Source: CAZXNF01 sp050741255 (GTDB taxonomy: Bacteria; Pseudomonadota; Gammaproteobacteria; Burkholderiales; SG8-41). Taken from it: DNA of 36,989 nt. The notes beneath the pieces were generated by a model. That model did no database searches, was not told the DNA's origin, and worked only from the letters and a program-made list of their open reading frames with translations. A program made the translations under genes and the position numbers. Positions within the stretch are counted from its first letter, which is position 1, and each line of letters starts with the position of its first letter. The stretch spans positions 1 to 36,989 of the forward strand of contig JBOIEQ010000025.1 in assembly GCA_050741255.1 (NCBI GenBank). The letters run 5' to 3'. Of this stretch, positions 23,321 through 31,027 are shown piece after piece.

Positions 23321-25482
23321 ACGCCTTTTTCGACGTCCCCGACCTGCGCGCCTTTTTCGCGCCGTCGTCGGTCGCGCTGGTCGGCGCCACCGAGGATCCT
23401 TCGCGCTTTGGCGGGCGCTGCCTGCACCGCCTGCTGAATTTCGGCTACCGGGGCCGCGTGTTCCCGGTCAATCCCGGCTACCGCGAGCTGCGCGGACTCC
23501 CGTGCTACCCGAACGTGCGCGATCTTCCGGTTGCGCCCGATCACGTCGGCATCGCGGCACCCGCGGCGCAGATACCGGCCATCCTGGAAGACTGCGCCGC
23601 ACGCGGCGTGCGCTTCGCCACGGTGTTCAGCGGCGGCTTCGCCGAGACCGCGACCGACGAAGGGCGCGCGCGGCAGGCCGCGCTCGTCGCCTTCGCCCGC
23701 GCCAACGGCATGCGCCTGATGGGGCCCAACTGCAACGGGCTGGTCAATTTCATCGACGGCTTCGCGCTGACCTCCTCGGGCTCGGTGGCGGGTCCGCGCC
23801 AGCCGCCCGGCAACATCGGCATCGTCGCGCAGAGCGGCGGACTGGGCCAGGTCGCCGTAATGTGGCGCGCGCAGGAACTGGGGCTGGGCGTGAGTTACGA
23901 GGCGAGCTGCGGCAATTCCGCGGACCTCGATGCCTTCGACTTCGCCGACTTCATGGTGGACGACGCCCACACCGACGTCATCCTGATGGTGATGGAGCAC
24001 ATCGCCGACGGCGCGCGCTTGCTCGCGACCGCGCGGCGCGCCGCCGAACGCGAGAAGCCCATCGTCATGCTGAAGCTCGGCCGCACCGTGGCTGGCGCGC
24101 GCGCCGCCGCCTCGCACACCGGCGCGCTGGCCGGCGCCGATGCCGTCATCGACGCCGCCTTGCGCCAGTGCGGCGTGCTCCGCGTCGACGACTGCAACGA
24201 ACTCTACGAAACCGCCATGCTGCTGCGCACTCGCCGCTGGCCGCGCGGCACGCGCGCGGCGGCCGCCACCATCTCGGGCGGCAACGGCGTGCTGATCGTG
24301 GATCTCGGCGCGAGCCTCGGCATCCAGTGGCCTGAATACGACGAAGCCACCAAGGCGCGGCTCAAGCGCTGCCTGCCCCCGCACGGCACCACCGCCAATC
24401 CGACCGACGTCACCAACGTCGCCATCGGCAAGCCGGGCATCTACCGCGACTGCATCACGGCTATCGCGGACGATGCGAACGTGGACATGGTGATCCCCAT
24501 GCTGACATTGGCCGCCGCCGCCGACGTGCGCGAGGTCGCGCAGGCGGCGCAGGCCGCCGCCAAGCCGGTCGCGGTGCTGTGGACGGGCGGCTGCGTCAAC
24601 GATGCCGCGGTGAGCGCGCGCGAATTCATCGCCGCCGGCGTGCCGGTCTACCGCAACACGCTCGGCTGCCTGAAGGCGGTGCGGGCCGCGATGCACTACG
24701 GCGAGTTTCTTGGGCACGCGCCACGCGACGCAATAGCGCGGCCGCCGGGCACGGACGCCGCGCGCGCGCGGCAACTCCTCGATGGCAGGAAGGGCCCGCT
24801 CACCGAACGCGCGAGCAAGGAAGTGCTCGCCGCGTACGGCTTTCCGGCCGCACGTGAGGCGCTCGCCCGCAGCGCGGACGAGGCTGTGCGCCTGTGGCGC
24901 GGCCACGGCGGCGCGGTGGCCTTGAAGATCGAATCGCCCGACATCCCGCACAAGACCGAAGCCGGCGGCGTGCGCCTCGGCCTTGACGACGAAGCGGCGG
25001 TGCGCGCCGCCTGCGAGGACATCCGCGCGGCCGCGGCGCGCCACCGGCCCGGGGCGCGGATCGACGGCGTGCTGGTACAGGCGATGGCGCCGCCCGGCCT
25101 TGAAGTGATCCTCGGCGTCACCACCGACCCGGCGTTCGGCCCGGTGGTGGTCGCGGGACTCGGCGGCGTGCACGTCGAGATCCTGCGCGACCTCGCCTAC
25201 CGGATCGCGCCGATCGATGCCGGCGCGGCGCGCGCGATGCTCGCGGAATTGCGCAGCGCGCGCGTGCTGGACGGCGTGCGCGGCATGCCCCCGCGCGACC
25301 TCGATTGCCTGTGCGACCTCATCTCGCGTCTGTCGTGGCTCGCCCACGACCTGCGCGACCTGATCGCCGAGATCGACGTCAACCCGCTGATCGTGCTCGA
25401 ACGCGGCGCCGGCGCGGTCGTCGCCGACGCGTTAATTGTGCCCGCGGTTGCCGCCGCGCTCCCGCACCGCGCGGTGGCATGA
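23317..25482 (+). CDS. Acyl-CoA synthetase, NDP-forming (acetate-CoA ligase ADP-forming type)
   Basis: A 721-residue fused synthetase starting at the ATG at 23317, coupled to the upstream gene by ATGA. The N-terminal CoA-binding domain begins SSVALVGATEDPSRFGG and continues with GYRGRVFPVNPGY. The succinyl-CoA-ligase-like domain holds the phosphohistidine segment AASHTGALAGADAVIDAAL. The C-terminal ATP-grasp part has LTERASKEVLAAYGFP, ALKIESPDIPHKTEAGGV and GVTTDPAFGPVVVAGLGG. It thus has the complete alpha-beta fusion architecture of the ADP-forming family. It should activate an organic acid produced by the operon to its CoA thioester, or make ATP in the reverse direction. The acid itself is unknown. 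Confidence 0.93.
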   Translation: MNAFFDVPDLRAFFAPSSVALVGATEDPSRFGGRCLHRLLNFGYRGRVFPVNPGYRELRGLPCYPNVRDLPVAPDHVGIAAPAAQIPAILEDCAARGVRFATVFSGGFAETATDEGRARQAALVAFARANGMRLMGPNCNGLVNFIDGFALTSSGSVAGPRQPPGNIGIVAQSGGLGQVAVMWRAQELGLGVSYEASCGNSADLDAFDFADFMVDDAHTDVILMVMEHIADGARLLATARRAAEREKPIVMLKLGRTVAGARAAASHTGALAGADAVIDAALRQCGVLRVDDCNELYETAMLLRTRRWPRGTRAAAATISGGNGVLIVDLGASLGIQWPEYDEATKARLKRCLPPHGTTANPTDVTNVAIGKPGIYRDCITAIADDANVDMVIPMLTLAAAADVREVAQAAQAAAKPVAVLWTGGCVNDAAVSAREFIAAGVPVYRNTLGCLKAVRAAMHYGEFLGHAPRDAIARPPGTDAARARQLLDGRKGPLTERASKEVLAAYGFPAAREALARSADEAVRLWRGHGGAVALKIESPDIPHKTEAGGVRLGLDDEAAVRAACEDIRAAAARHRPGARIDGVLVQAMAPPGLEVILGVTTDPAFGPVVVAGLGGVHVEILRDLAYRIAPIDAGAARAMLAELRSARVLDGVRGMPPRDLDCLCDLISRLSWLAHDLRDLIAEIDVNPLIVLERGAGAVVADALIVPAVAAALPHRAVA

Positions 25483-25526
25483 GCGCGCACCCCTTCGTAC
25501 GCCTACCCCTGCCAGGAGAAACTGCC

Positions 25527-26501
25527 ATGCGCCTTGCCATCCTGCTGCTGTCCGTCTTCCCGATCGCCGGCGCGAGCGCGCCCGCCACTGCCGCGGGCTA
25601 TCCCGAACGCCCGATCCGGATCGTGGTGCCTTTCCCGCCGGGCGGCACGCCGGACGTCAACGCCCGCGCGGTCGCGGAACCGATGGAGCGCACGCTGGGA
25701 CAGAACCTGGTGATCGACAACCGCGCGGGTGCCAACGGCATCATCGGCGCCGAACTCGTCAAGCGCGCGGCGCCCGACGGTTACACCTTCCTGTTCACGT
25801 CGGTGTCCTTCGTCGTCAACCCGTCAGTGCAGAAAACACCGGCCTACGACGTGCTGCGCGATTTCGCGCCTGTCACCAACGTGGCGATCGGGCTCGGCTA
25901 CGTAATCGTGGCCAATTCGGCCGTGCCGGCACGCACGGTGAAGGAACTGATCGCGCTGGCAAAAAGTGCGGCCAAGCCGCTCGCCTACGGCTCCTCCGGC
26001 GTGGGCAATCCACAGCACCTCGCCGGCGAGTTGTTCAACCTGCGTGCGGGCACCTCCATGCTGCACGTGCCGTACAAGGGTGCTGCGCAGTCGATGACCG
26101 CGCTCCTGGGCGGCGACGAGGTGCAACTGATGTTCATGCCGCCGACGTCCGCGCTACCCCACGTGAAAAGCGGCCGGCTGCGCGTACTGGCCTACACCGC
26201 CGCCAACCGCTGGTCCGCGATGCCCGACGTGCCGACGGTGGGCGAGGCTGGCGTGTCCGGCTTCGTGTTCGACGGGGCGTGGCACGGCATCTTCGCCCCG
26301 GCCCGCACGCCGGAGGCGATCCTCGTGCGGTTCCAGTCCGCCGTGCGGCAGTCGATCCAGACGCCCAAAGTGCGCGAGTTCCTGGTCGCGGGCGGCTTCG
26401 ACCCGGTCGGCAACACGCCCGCCGAGTTCCGCGCCTTCATCGCCACCGAAATCGTGAAGTGGGGCAATCTCGTCCGGCTCGCGAAGGTCACGCCGGAATA
26501 A
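25527..26501 (+). CDS. Bug/TctC-family tripartite tricarboxylate transporter substrate-binding protein
   Basis: A 324-residue binding protein. The ATG at 25527 has AGGAG 8 nt before it; an ATG at 25479 overlapping the ligase stop would add 16 residues before the signal peptide and is less likely. The signal peptide ends near PATAAG, followed by YPERPIRIVVPFPPGGTPD and DNRAGANGIIG. Residues Pro-Asp after the glycine loop (TPDVNA) replace the usual Thr-Asp. It is the last gene of the deacetylase-CoA ligase operon, so it is the best candidate to bind the compound that operon degrades. No permease is nearby. It ends 10 nt from the convergent nitroreductase gene. Confidence 0.93.
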   Translation: MRLAILLLSVFPIAGASAPATAAGYPERPIRIVVPFPPGGTPDVNARAVAEPMERTLGQNLVIDNRAGANGIIGAELVKRAAPDGYTFLFTSVSFVVNPSVQKTPAYDVLRDFAPVTNVAIGLGYVIVANSAVPARTVKELIALAKSAAKPLAYGSSGVGNPQHLAGELFNLRAGTSMLHVPYKGAAQSMTALLGGDEVQLMFMPPTSALPHVKSGRLRVLAYTAANRWSAMPDVPTVGEAGVSGFVFDGAWHGIFAPARTPEAILVRFQSAVRQSIQTPKVREFLVAGGFDPVGNTPAEFRAFIATEIVKWGNLVRLAKVTPE

Positions 26502-26511
26502 CGCAGGCGTA

Positions 26512-27360
26512 CTACTCCAGCCGGAACCCCTTGCCCTTGATGAACGCGCCCCAGTCGGCCCGCTCGGGTTCGGCGTACTGCCGCGCCTTGTCCTCCGACC
26601 AGCCGTAGAGTTTGGCCTTGCCGAAGCGCGCGTTGTCGCGCTGCTTGGCATACGGCACGAGCTTGGCGCGCCGCTGGTCGTAGGCGTCGATCTGCGCCCG
26701 CGTATCGGTCTCGGTGAAGCGGTCCGTGTGCACCGTCACGCCGAGCGGCAAACGCGGCGTGAGCTTGCCGGCGTTGGCCGGATAGCCGACGCACAGCCCG
26801 GCGAGCGGGAACACCCACTCGGGCAGTTCGAGCAGGTCGCTGATGGCCGTGGCATGGTTGCGCACCGCGCTGATCGGGCAGCAGCCGAGCCCCACCGCGC
26901 CCGCGGCGCGAATGAAGTTGGCGAGCACGATGCCCGCGTCCACCGCCGCGTTCATGAAGGCGTCGAGGTGGTCGTTCACGAAGGGCTTGCCGCGCCACTC
27001 CGCAAGCTGGCGCTGGCGCCGGTTGTTGCCGCAGAAAATCAGGAACACCGGCGCCGCCCCCACCCAGGGCATGTCCGGGATCAGCTTGGCGATGGCCTTG
27101 CGCTTGGCGGCATCGGCGACGAGCACGATGTCGCCTTGCTGCAGATCGCTCTTCGACGGCGCGGACAGGGCGCAGGCGAACAGCAGCCGCAACAATTCCG
27201 GCGCGACCGGGCGCGCGTCGTAATGGCGGTGCGAGCGGTGTTCCGCGAGATGCGCCAGGTCCGCGAGCCCGGGCTGTTCCGGGTCCACCGCGATTTTTTC
27301 GCCGAAGCGCGTTTCCAGCGTGCGCGCGAGGCGCCCGGCCACCAGATCGTCACGTGCCAT
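26512..27360 (-). CDS. Nitroreductase family protein
   Basis: A 282-residue FMN-dependent oxidoreductase. HRSHRHYDARPVAPELLRLLF is the typical N-terminal FMN-binding region (R-S-x-R-x-[YF]), followed by ALSAPSKSDLQQGDIV. VDAGIVLANFIRAAGAVGLGCCPIS is the conserved helix and second FMN segment. The family reduces nitroaromatics, quinones or flavins; some members act as dehydrogenases. The first 30 residues and the C-terminal KAKLYGWSEDKARQYAEPERADWG extension resemble the larger NfsA-type or iodotyrosine-deiodinase-like proteins. Its start overlaps the end of the aspartate dehydrogenase gene by 11 nt, so the two are coexpressed; whether they share a pathway is not shown. Confidence 0.88.
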   Translation of the reverse strand: MARDDLVAGRLARTLETRFGEKIAVDPEQPGLADLAHLAEHRSHRHYDARPVAPELLRLLFACALSAPSKSDLQQGDIVLVADAAKRKAIAKLIPDMPWVGAAPVFLIFCGNNRRQRQLAEWRGKPFVNDHLDAFMNAAVDAGIVLANFIRAAGAVGLGCCPISAVRNHATAISDLLELPEWVFPLAGLCVGYPANAGKLTPRLPLGVTVHTDRFTETDTRAQIDAYDQRRAKLVPYAKQRDNARFGKAKLYGWSEDKARQYAEPERADWGAFIKGKGFRLE

Positions 27361-28165
27361 AGCGCACCGTCCCTTTCAGTTCCTTCAGCGCGGCGAGCGC
27401 GCTGTAGCAGGCGAGCCACGCGGTCTTGGGATTGTCCGGCGCCGGCACGTTTTCAAAGCGCAGCGAAATGTTCCCGGTCTTGCCCCTGATATCGATGGCA
27501 TGCGTGTTGAATTTCAGCGCGGGATCGGCCACCACTTTCATCAACGTCCGGTCGAAACCGATGCCGGCCATCGACAGCGCCGCCGCGATGTTGACGTTGG
27601 CCGGAAAGTAACCCGCGCCCTGGCGTACCGGTCCTTCATAGAGCACCGTGGGCGTGGTGATCCTGTCCATGTCGAAGCCCTGCTGCTCGACGTAGGCGAT
27701 GCCTTTCCAGGCGGCCGCGGGCTTGGACACCGTGATTGTCACGGACTCCACGCCCGCGACGTTCACGGCTTTCAGCGCATCCAGCCCGCCGATGCCGCCC
27801 GAGGGAATGTAGAGCAGGGCGTGATGTCGCGCGGCGGCGGCCTCCAGCCGCGCGCGCAAGGCATCGTCGGCCAGCGCACCGCCGGACAGCAGGATCAGCG
27901 GGATGCCGTGCGAGAGGAGGGCTTCGCCGTATTCGCGCACCGCGTCATGGCCGGCGGACTCGATCACCACGTCGGGTTTCTGCGCCAGCAGCGCGTCGAG
28001 TCCGACGGTAAAGGGGACATTGAACTCCCCCGCGAGTTGCCTGCCCTTGGACTGCGCGCCGCGCCCGGCGACCGCCACGACCTGCATGCCGGGCAGGTCG
28101 CCCGCCTCGATATGCCTGAGGAAAATGCGGCCCATGACCCCGCCGCCGATGATGCCGATGCGCAT
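27350..28165 (-). CDS. L-aspartate dehydrogenase (NadX-like)
   Basis: A 271-residue protein. The ATG at 28165 is used because GGAG lies 7 nt upstream and the Rossmann motif IGIIGGGVMG follows directly. Family markers are VIESAGHDAVREYGEALL, YIPSGGIGGLDALKA, FPANVNIAAALSMAGIG and NTHAIDIRGKTG with the catalytic His. Aspartate dehydrogenases convert L-aspartate and NAD(P)+ to iminoaspartate, feeding NAD synthesis or ammonia release. No nadA or nadC is in the window, so a catabolic role with the neighbouring nitroreductase-family enzyme is also possible. The 5' side faces the SOS promoter of the next operon across about 100 nt. Confidence 0.9.
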   Translation of the reverse strand: MRIGIIGGGVMGRIFLRHIEAGDLPGMQVVAVAGRGAQSKGRQLAGEFNVPFTVGLDALLAQKPDVVIESAGHDAVREYGEALLSHGIPLILLSGGALADDALRARLEAAAARHHALLYIPSGGIGGLDALKAVNVAGVESVTITVSKPAAAWKGIAYVEQQGFDMDRITTPTVLYEGPVRQGAGYFPANVNIAAALSMAGIGFDRTLMKVVADPALKFNTHAIDIRGKTGNISLRFENVPAPDNPKTAWLACYSALAALKELKGTVRYGT

Positions 28166-28266
28166 GAAACCGCTCCAGAGCTGGAAAACGAGCCGCATTG
28201 TGCCACAGGGCCCGCAGCGTAAGCCCCGGAAATATCTGGCTTTTTATTCAGTTCGCCGAAAAAGGC

Positions 28267-28299
28267 TTGACGCCCCGAAAAGACTGTATATATTTACAA
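28267..28299 (+). promoter_or_regulatory. SOS promoter with LexA box
   Basis: TTGACG at 28267-28272 and TATATT at 28289-28294 (16-nt spacer) form a sigma-70 promoter. CTGTATATATTTACAA at 28284-28299 matches the 16-bp LexA consensus CTGTATATATATACAG at 14 positions and covers the -10 element. The operon downstream encodes LexA itself, so this is an autoregulated SOS promoter. The leader is about 96 nt long. Confidence 0.88.
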
Positions 28300-28396
28300 G
28301 CATTCGCTTGGCAGCGGATTCTTGATGGCGGCGTTTTTTTCTTCGTCATTCGTTATTTTTTCAGAACGATTGGTTGGAACCTACGGGAGACTCCTC

Positions 28397-28900
28397 ATGG
28401 AAACGCAGACCGCACTCGCCCTTCTCCGGCAACTCGCCAACGGCACCGACCCGCAGTCGGGCAAGGCCTTCCACGCCGACAGCCCTTACCAGCATCCCGA
28501 CACCGTGCGGGCGCTGTTCCTGGCGCTGCGCGCCCTGGAAGGCGGGTCCCCCGCTCCGACTCCCACTCCCGCGCCGGCACGCAAACCGCGCGCAGATGCG
28601 GCCGCCACCGGCCACGCCCCCTCCAAGGTCGGCCAGCCATGGACCCAGCAGGAAGACGAACGCCTGGCGGCGGCTTTCGACGCCGGCACCGCCATCCCCG
28701 AACTCGCCACGGCCCATCAGCGCTCGCGGGCGGGCGTCGAGGCGCGCCTCGCCAGGCTCGGCAAGATCACGCTGCCCGAGGGCGCGCTCCGCTACAAGCC
28801 GCGCACGCCGCCCGCATCGACCGGCAACACCGCCGGAGAGCAGACCACTACCCCGCCCGCCGCGCAGTCCCCCGCCGCAACCTACGAGGTACGTCACTGA
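28397..28900 (+). CDS. Myb/SANT-like putative DNA-binding protein of the SOS operon
   Basis: A 167-residue protein. The ATG at 28397 has GGGAGA six nt before it. Residues 1-50 form a helical region (QTALALLRQLANGTDPQSG, YQHPDTVRALFLALRALE). A Pro/Ala linker leads to residues 79-124, GQPWTQQEDERLAAAFDAG and IPELATAHQRSRAGVEARLARLG. That is the W-T-x-x-E-D-x-x-L and R-S-x-x-x-x-E-x-R-L pattern of bacterial Myb-like helix-turn-helix domains. The role is not known; location between the LexA box and lexA, with TGATG coupling to lexA, implies an SOS-linked function. The C-terminal tail is low-complexity. Confidence 0.8.
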   Translation: METQTALALLRQLANGTDPQSGKAFHADSPYQHPDTVRALFLALRALEGGSPAPTPTPAPARKPRADAAATGHAPSKVGQPWTQQEDERLAAAFDAGTAIPELATAHQRSRAGVEARLARLGKITLPEGALRYKPRTPPASTGNTAGEQTTTPPAAQSPAATYEVRH

Positions 28901-29499
28901 TGGAAGCACTCACCGCCCGCCAGCAGGAAATCCTGCGGCTCATTGAACGCTTCATGGACACCGAGGGCTTCCCGCCCACCCGCGCCGACATCTGCCGCGA
29001 GATGGGCTTCGCCTCGCCCAACGCCGCCGAGACGCACCTGCGCATGCTCGAGCGCAAGGGCGTGATCGAGATCCAGGAAGGCGCCTCGCGCGGCATCCGG
29101 CTGAAGGAGGAGCGCGGCCTGCCCATCGTCGGCCGCGTGGCCGCCGGCAGCCCCATCCTGGCGGCCGAGAACGTGGAAGCCCGCGTGCCGCTCGGGCCTT
29201 CGATGTTCCGCCCCCGCGCGCATTACATGTTGCGGGTGCGGGGGCTCAGCATGAAGGACGCCGGCATCATGGACGGCGATCTCCTCGCGGTGCACAAGAC
29301 CGCGGAAGCGCGCGCCGGCCAGATCGTGGTCGCGCGGCTGGGCGACGACGTGACGGTCAAGCGCTACCGCCCGCGCCGCGGCTTCGTCGAACTCGAGGCC
29401 GAGAACCCCGACTTCAAGACCATCGTCGTCAACCCCAGGAGCGAGCCCTTCGCGATCGAAGGCATCGCCGTGGGCATCATCCGCAACGACCTGTCCTGA
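28900..29499 (+). CDS. lexA: SOS repressor LexA
   Basis: A 199-residue LexA. The winged helix (LTARQQEILRLIERFMD, then PTRADICREMGFASPNAAETHL) matches E. coli LexA at the recognition helix residues SPNAAE, in line with the CTGT-N8-ACAA box upstream. Self-cleavage residues are present: the Ala82-Gly83 bond in VAAGSP, nucleophile Ser117 in RGLSMKDAG, and Lys154 in VTVKRY (37 residues apart, as in E. coli). The start at 28900 shares one base with the stop of the Myb-like gene; a long open frame upstream is not coding. It represses this operon until RecA filaments trigger cleavage. Confidence 0.96.
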   Translation: MEALTARQQEILRLIERFMDTEGFPPTRADICREMGFASPNAAETHLRMLERKGVIEIQEGASRGIRLKEERGLPIVGRVAAGSPILAAENVEARVPLGPSMFRPRAHYMLRVRGLSMKDAGIMDGDLLAVHKTAEARAGQIVVARLGDDVTVKRYRPRRGFVELEAENPDFKTIVVNPRSEPFAIEGIAVGIIRNDLS

Positions 29500-29534
29500 A
29501 CCCTGCCTGACCGCCCTTCACTCCAGGAACCGCC

Positions 29535-30221
29535 ATGCACAACAACAATAACAACACCACCTCCACGCTCCCCACCGGCTTCGCCGAACTCGACGTGCGC
29601 CTGCCCGGCGGCGGCTGGCCGCGCGGCGCGCTGACCGAGATCGTGGCCGAACGCCTGAGCGTGGGCGAACTGCGGCTGCTGACGCCGGCCGCGGCGCGGC
29701 TGACGCGTGAAGGCCGCTGGCTCGCGCTGATCGCGCCGCCCTGCGGTTCCGCCGCCGCGATGCTGGCCGCGCAGGGTGCGAATCCCGCGCGCCTCATCGT
29801 CATGCGGCCGGAGCGTCCGCAGGAAACCTTGCGCGTGTGCGAGCAGGTCCTGCGCGCCGGACACTGCGGCATGGTGCTGTGCTGGCCCGGCACGCTGAGC
29901 GAACACGACGCGCGCAAACTCGCGCAGGCCGCGGCCGACAGCGGCACCGCGGGCTTTCTCCTGCACAACGGACAGGCCATGCGCGCCTCCACCGCCGCCC
30001 TGCGGCTGTCGCTCGCGGGCCGCGGCAGCCGCGCCACGGTGCGCATCCTGCAGCCGGCGACCGGTCCCGCGCCGGTCGTCATGGCGCCCGTGACGCTCGA
30101 TCTGTTCATGGGGGTCTCCGGCATCGCGCGCCGGTCACCGGCCGAGCGGGCCGCGAACGGCGAACGCTGGCGGGAGATCCGGCCGCCCGCCGCCGGCGAG
30201 GCGCTCCGTCTGCCGCTCTGA
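29535..30221 (+). CDS. imuA: Translesion-synthesis-associated protein ImuA
   Basis: A 228-residue RecA/SulA-like protein. It begins with a run of Asn (MHNNNNNTT), then TLPTGFAELDVRLPGGGWPRGALTEIV, the typical N-terminus of ImuA, in which the RecA Walker A region is degenerate. PARLIVMRPERPQETLRVCEQVLR and MVLCWPG follow. ImuA normally works with ImuB and the DnaE2 polymerase in SOS mutagenesis. Here the next gene is on the opposite strand only 6 nt away, and neither imuB nor dnaE2 follows. It lies 35 nt after lexA and under the same LexA-controlled promoter. Confidence 0.9.
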   Translation: MHNNNNNTTSTLPTGFAELDVRLPGGGWPRGALTEIVAERLSVGELRLLTPAAARLTREGRWLALIAPPCGSAAAMLAAQGANPARLIVMRPERPQETLRVCEQVLRAGHCGMVLCWPGTLSEHDARKLAQAAADSGTAGFLLHNGQAMRASTAALRLSLAGRGSRATVRILQPATGPAPVVMAPVTLDLFMGVSGIARRSPAERAANGERWREIRPPAAGEALRLPL

Positions 30222-30227
30222 CGAGGC

Positions 30228-31019
30228 TTATTTCGCGGCCATCCAGGCCGCGATCGCGCTGACCACCTGCGGTTCCAGTCCGTTGTAGCCGTGGTAAGCC
30301 CGGGCCTCGCACGGGTCTCCGATGTCGACGCCGCCACGGAACGCGATCAGTTCCTTGCGCGGCGCCGTACTCAGCCCGCTCATGAGCCGGGGAACGTCCC
30401 GGAACAGGCATAGCCGGCAACCGTCCTCCTCGTGATGTACCACCAGCGTCGGAATGCGGATGAGCTCAAGATCCATTCGCGGCACCGCGCGACCGCGCGG
30501 ATCGTCCACGATCGAGGAAGTCAGCACGATGCCGTCGGGCGCATCGGCGCCCTGCAACTGGGTCGCCACATATGCCACTGACTGCGTGCCGCGGCTGGTG
30601 CCGATCAGCCACACCGGCAGCTTCGCCTGCTGGCGGCTCCACGCGATCACCGCCTTCACGTCGGCCACATGCTCGGCGGTCTGCCGGTAACCGGAAAGGA
30701 AAGGCTCGCGCTGGCGGTCCGACGAGGCGTCGATCACGACGGTCATGTACCCCTGCTGCGCGAACAGATCGCGCGCGCGCACGAGGAAATTGCCGCCGCC
30801 CCAGCCGATACGGCCATCCGGCGCGAGTTGCAGGCCGCCATGGCCGCCCGCAAAGAGCACAACGACGGCTTTTGGCTGCGGCGGCGTAATGACCAGCAGG
30901 CGCTGCGTGACGCCGCCGCGGGTGGGCACATCCACGACGCGCGGCGCTTCCTGCGCGAGGGCCGTACCGGCGACGGCCAGCACCGCGCCCGCGAGCGCCG
31001 CCGTCAGCGACATGCGCAT
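30228..31019 (-). CDS. Secreted alpha/beta hydrolase
   Basis: A 263-residue protein starting at 31019 (a second ATG 6 nt later is possible). The signal peptide of about 23 residues ends GTALAQ. The hydrolase core has LFAGGHGGLQL for the oxyanion loop, the nucleophile elbow GTSRGTQS (Ser in G-x-S-x-G), the acid in VVHHEEDGC, and a C-terminal YHGYNGLE that probably supplies the catalytic His. This fold covers esterases, lipases and dienelactone hydrolase relatives; the substrate is not identifiable. It follows the Bug gene by 8 nt on the same strand, so a periplasmic ester hydrolase paired with a binding protein for its product is a reasonable inference. Confidence 0.85.
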   Translation of the reverse strand: MRMSLTAALAGAVLAVAGTALAQEAPRVVDVPTRGGVTQRLLVITPPQPKAVVVLFAGGHGGLQLAPDGRIGWGGGNFLVRARDLFAQQGYMTVVIDASSDRQREPFLSGYRQTAEHVADVKAVIAWSRQQAKLPVWLIGTSRGTQSVAYVATQLQGADAPDGIVLTSSIVDDPRGRAVPRMDLELIRIPTLVVHHEEDGCRLCLFRDVPRLMSGLSTAPRKELIAFRGGVDIGDPCEARAYHGYNGLEPQVVSAIAAWMAAK

Positions 31020-31027
31020 GCCCGCGC

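Noticed and set aside
23233..25347. A 704-codon open frame on the minus strand opposite the acyl-CoA synthetase gene
   Set aside because: It is antisense to a clear family member, rich in Arg, His, Gly and Ala with no domain, and is the usual product of high third-position GC. The same applies to the long frames opposite 32132-33490 and 33552-34538.
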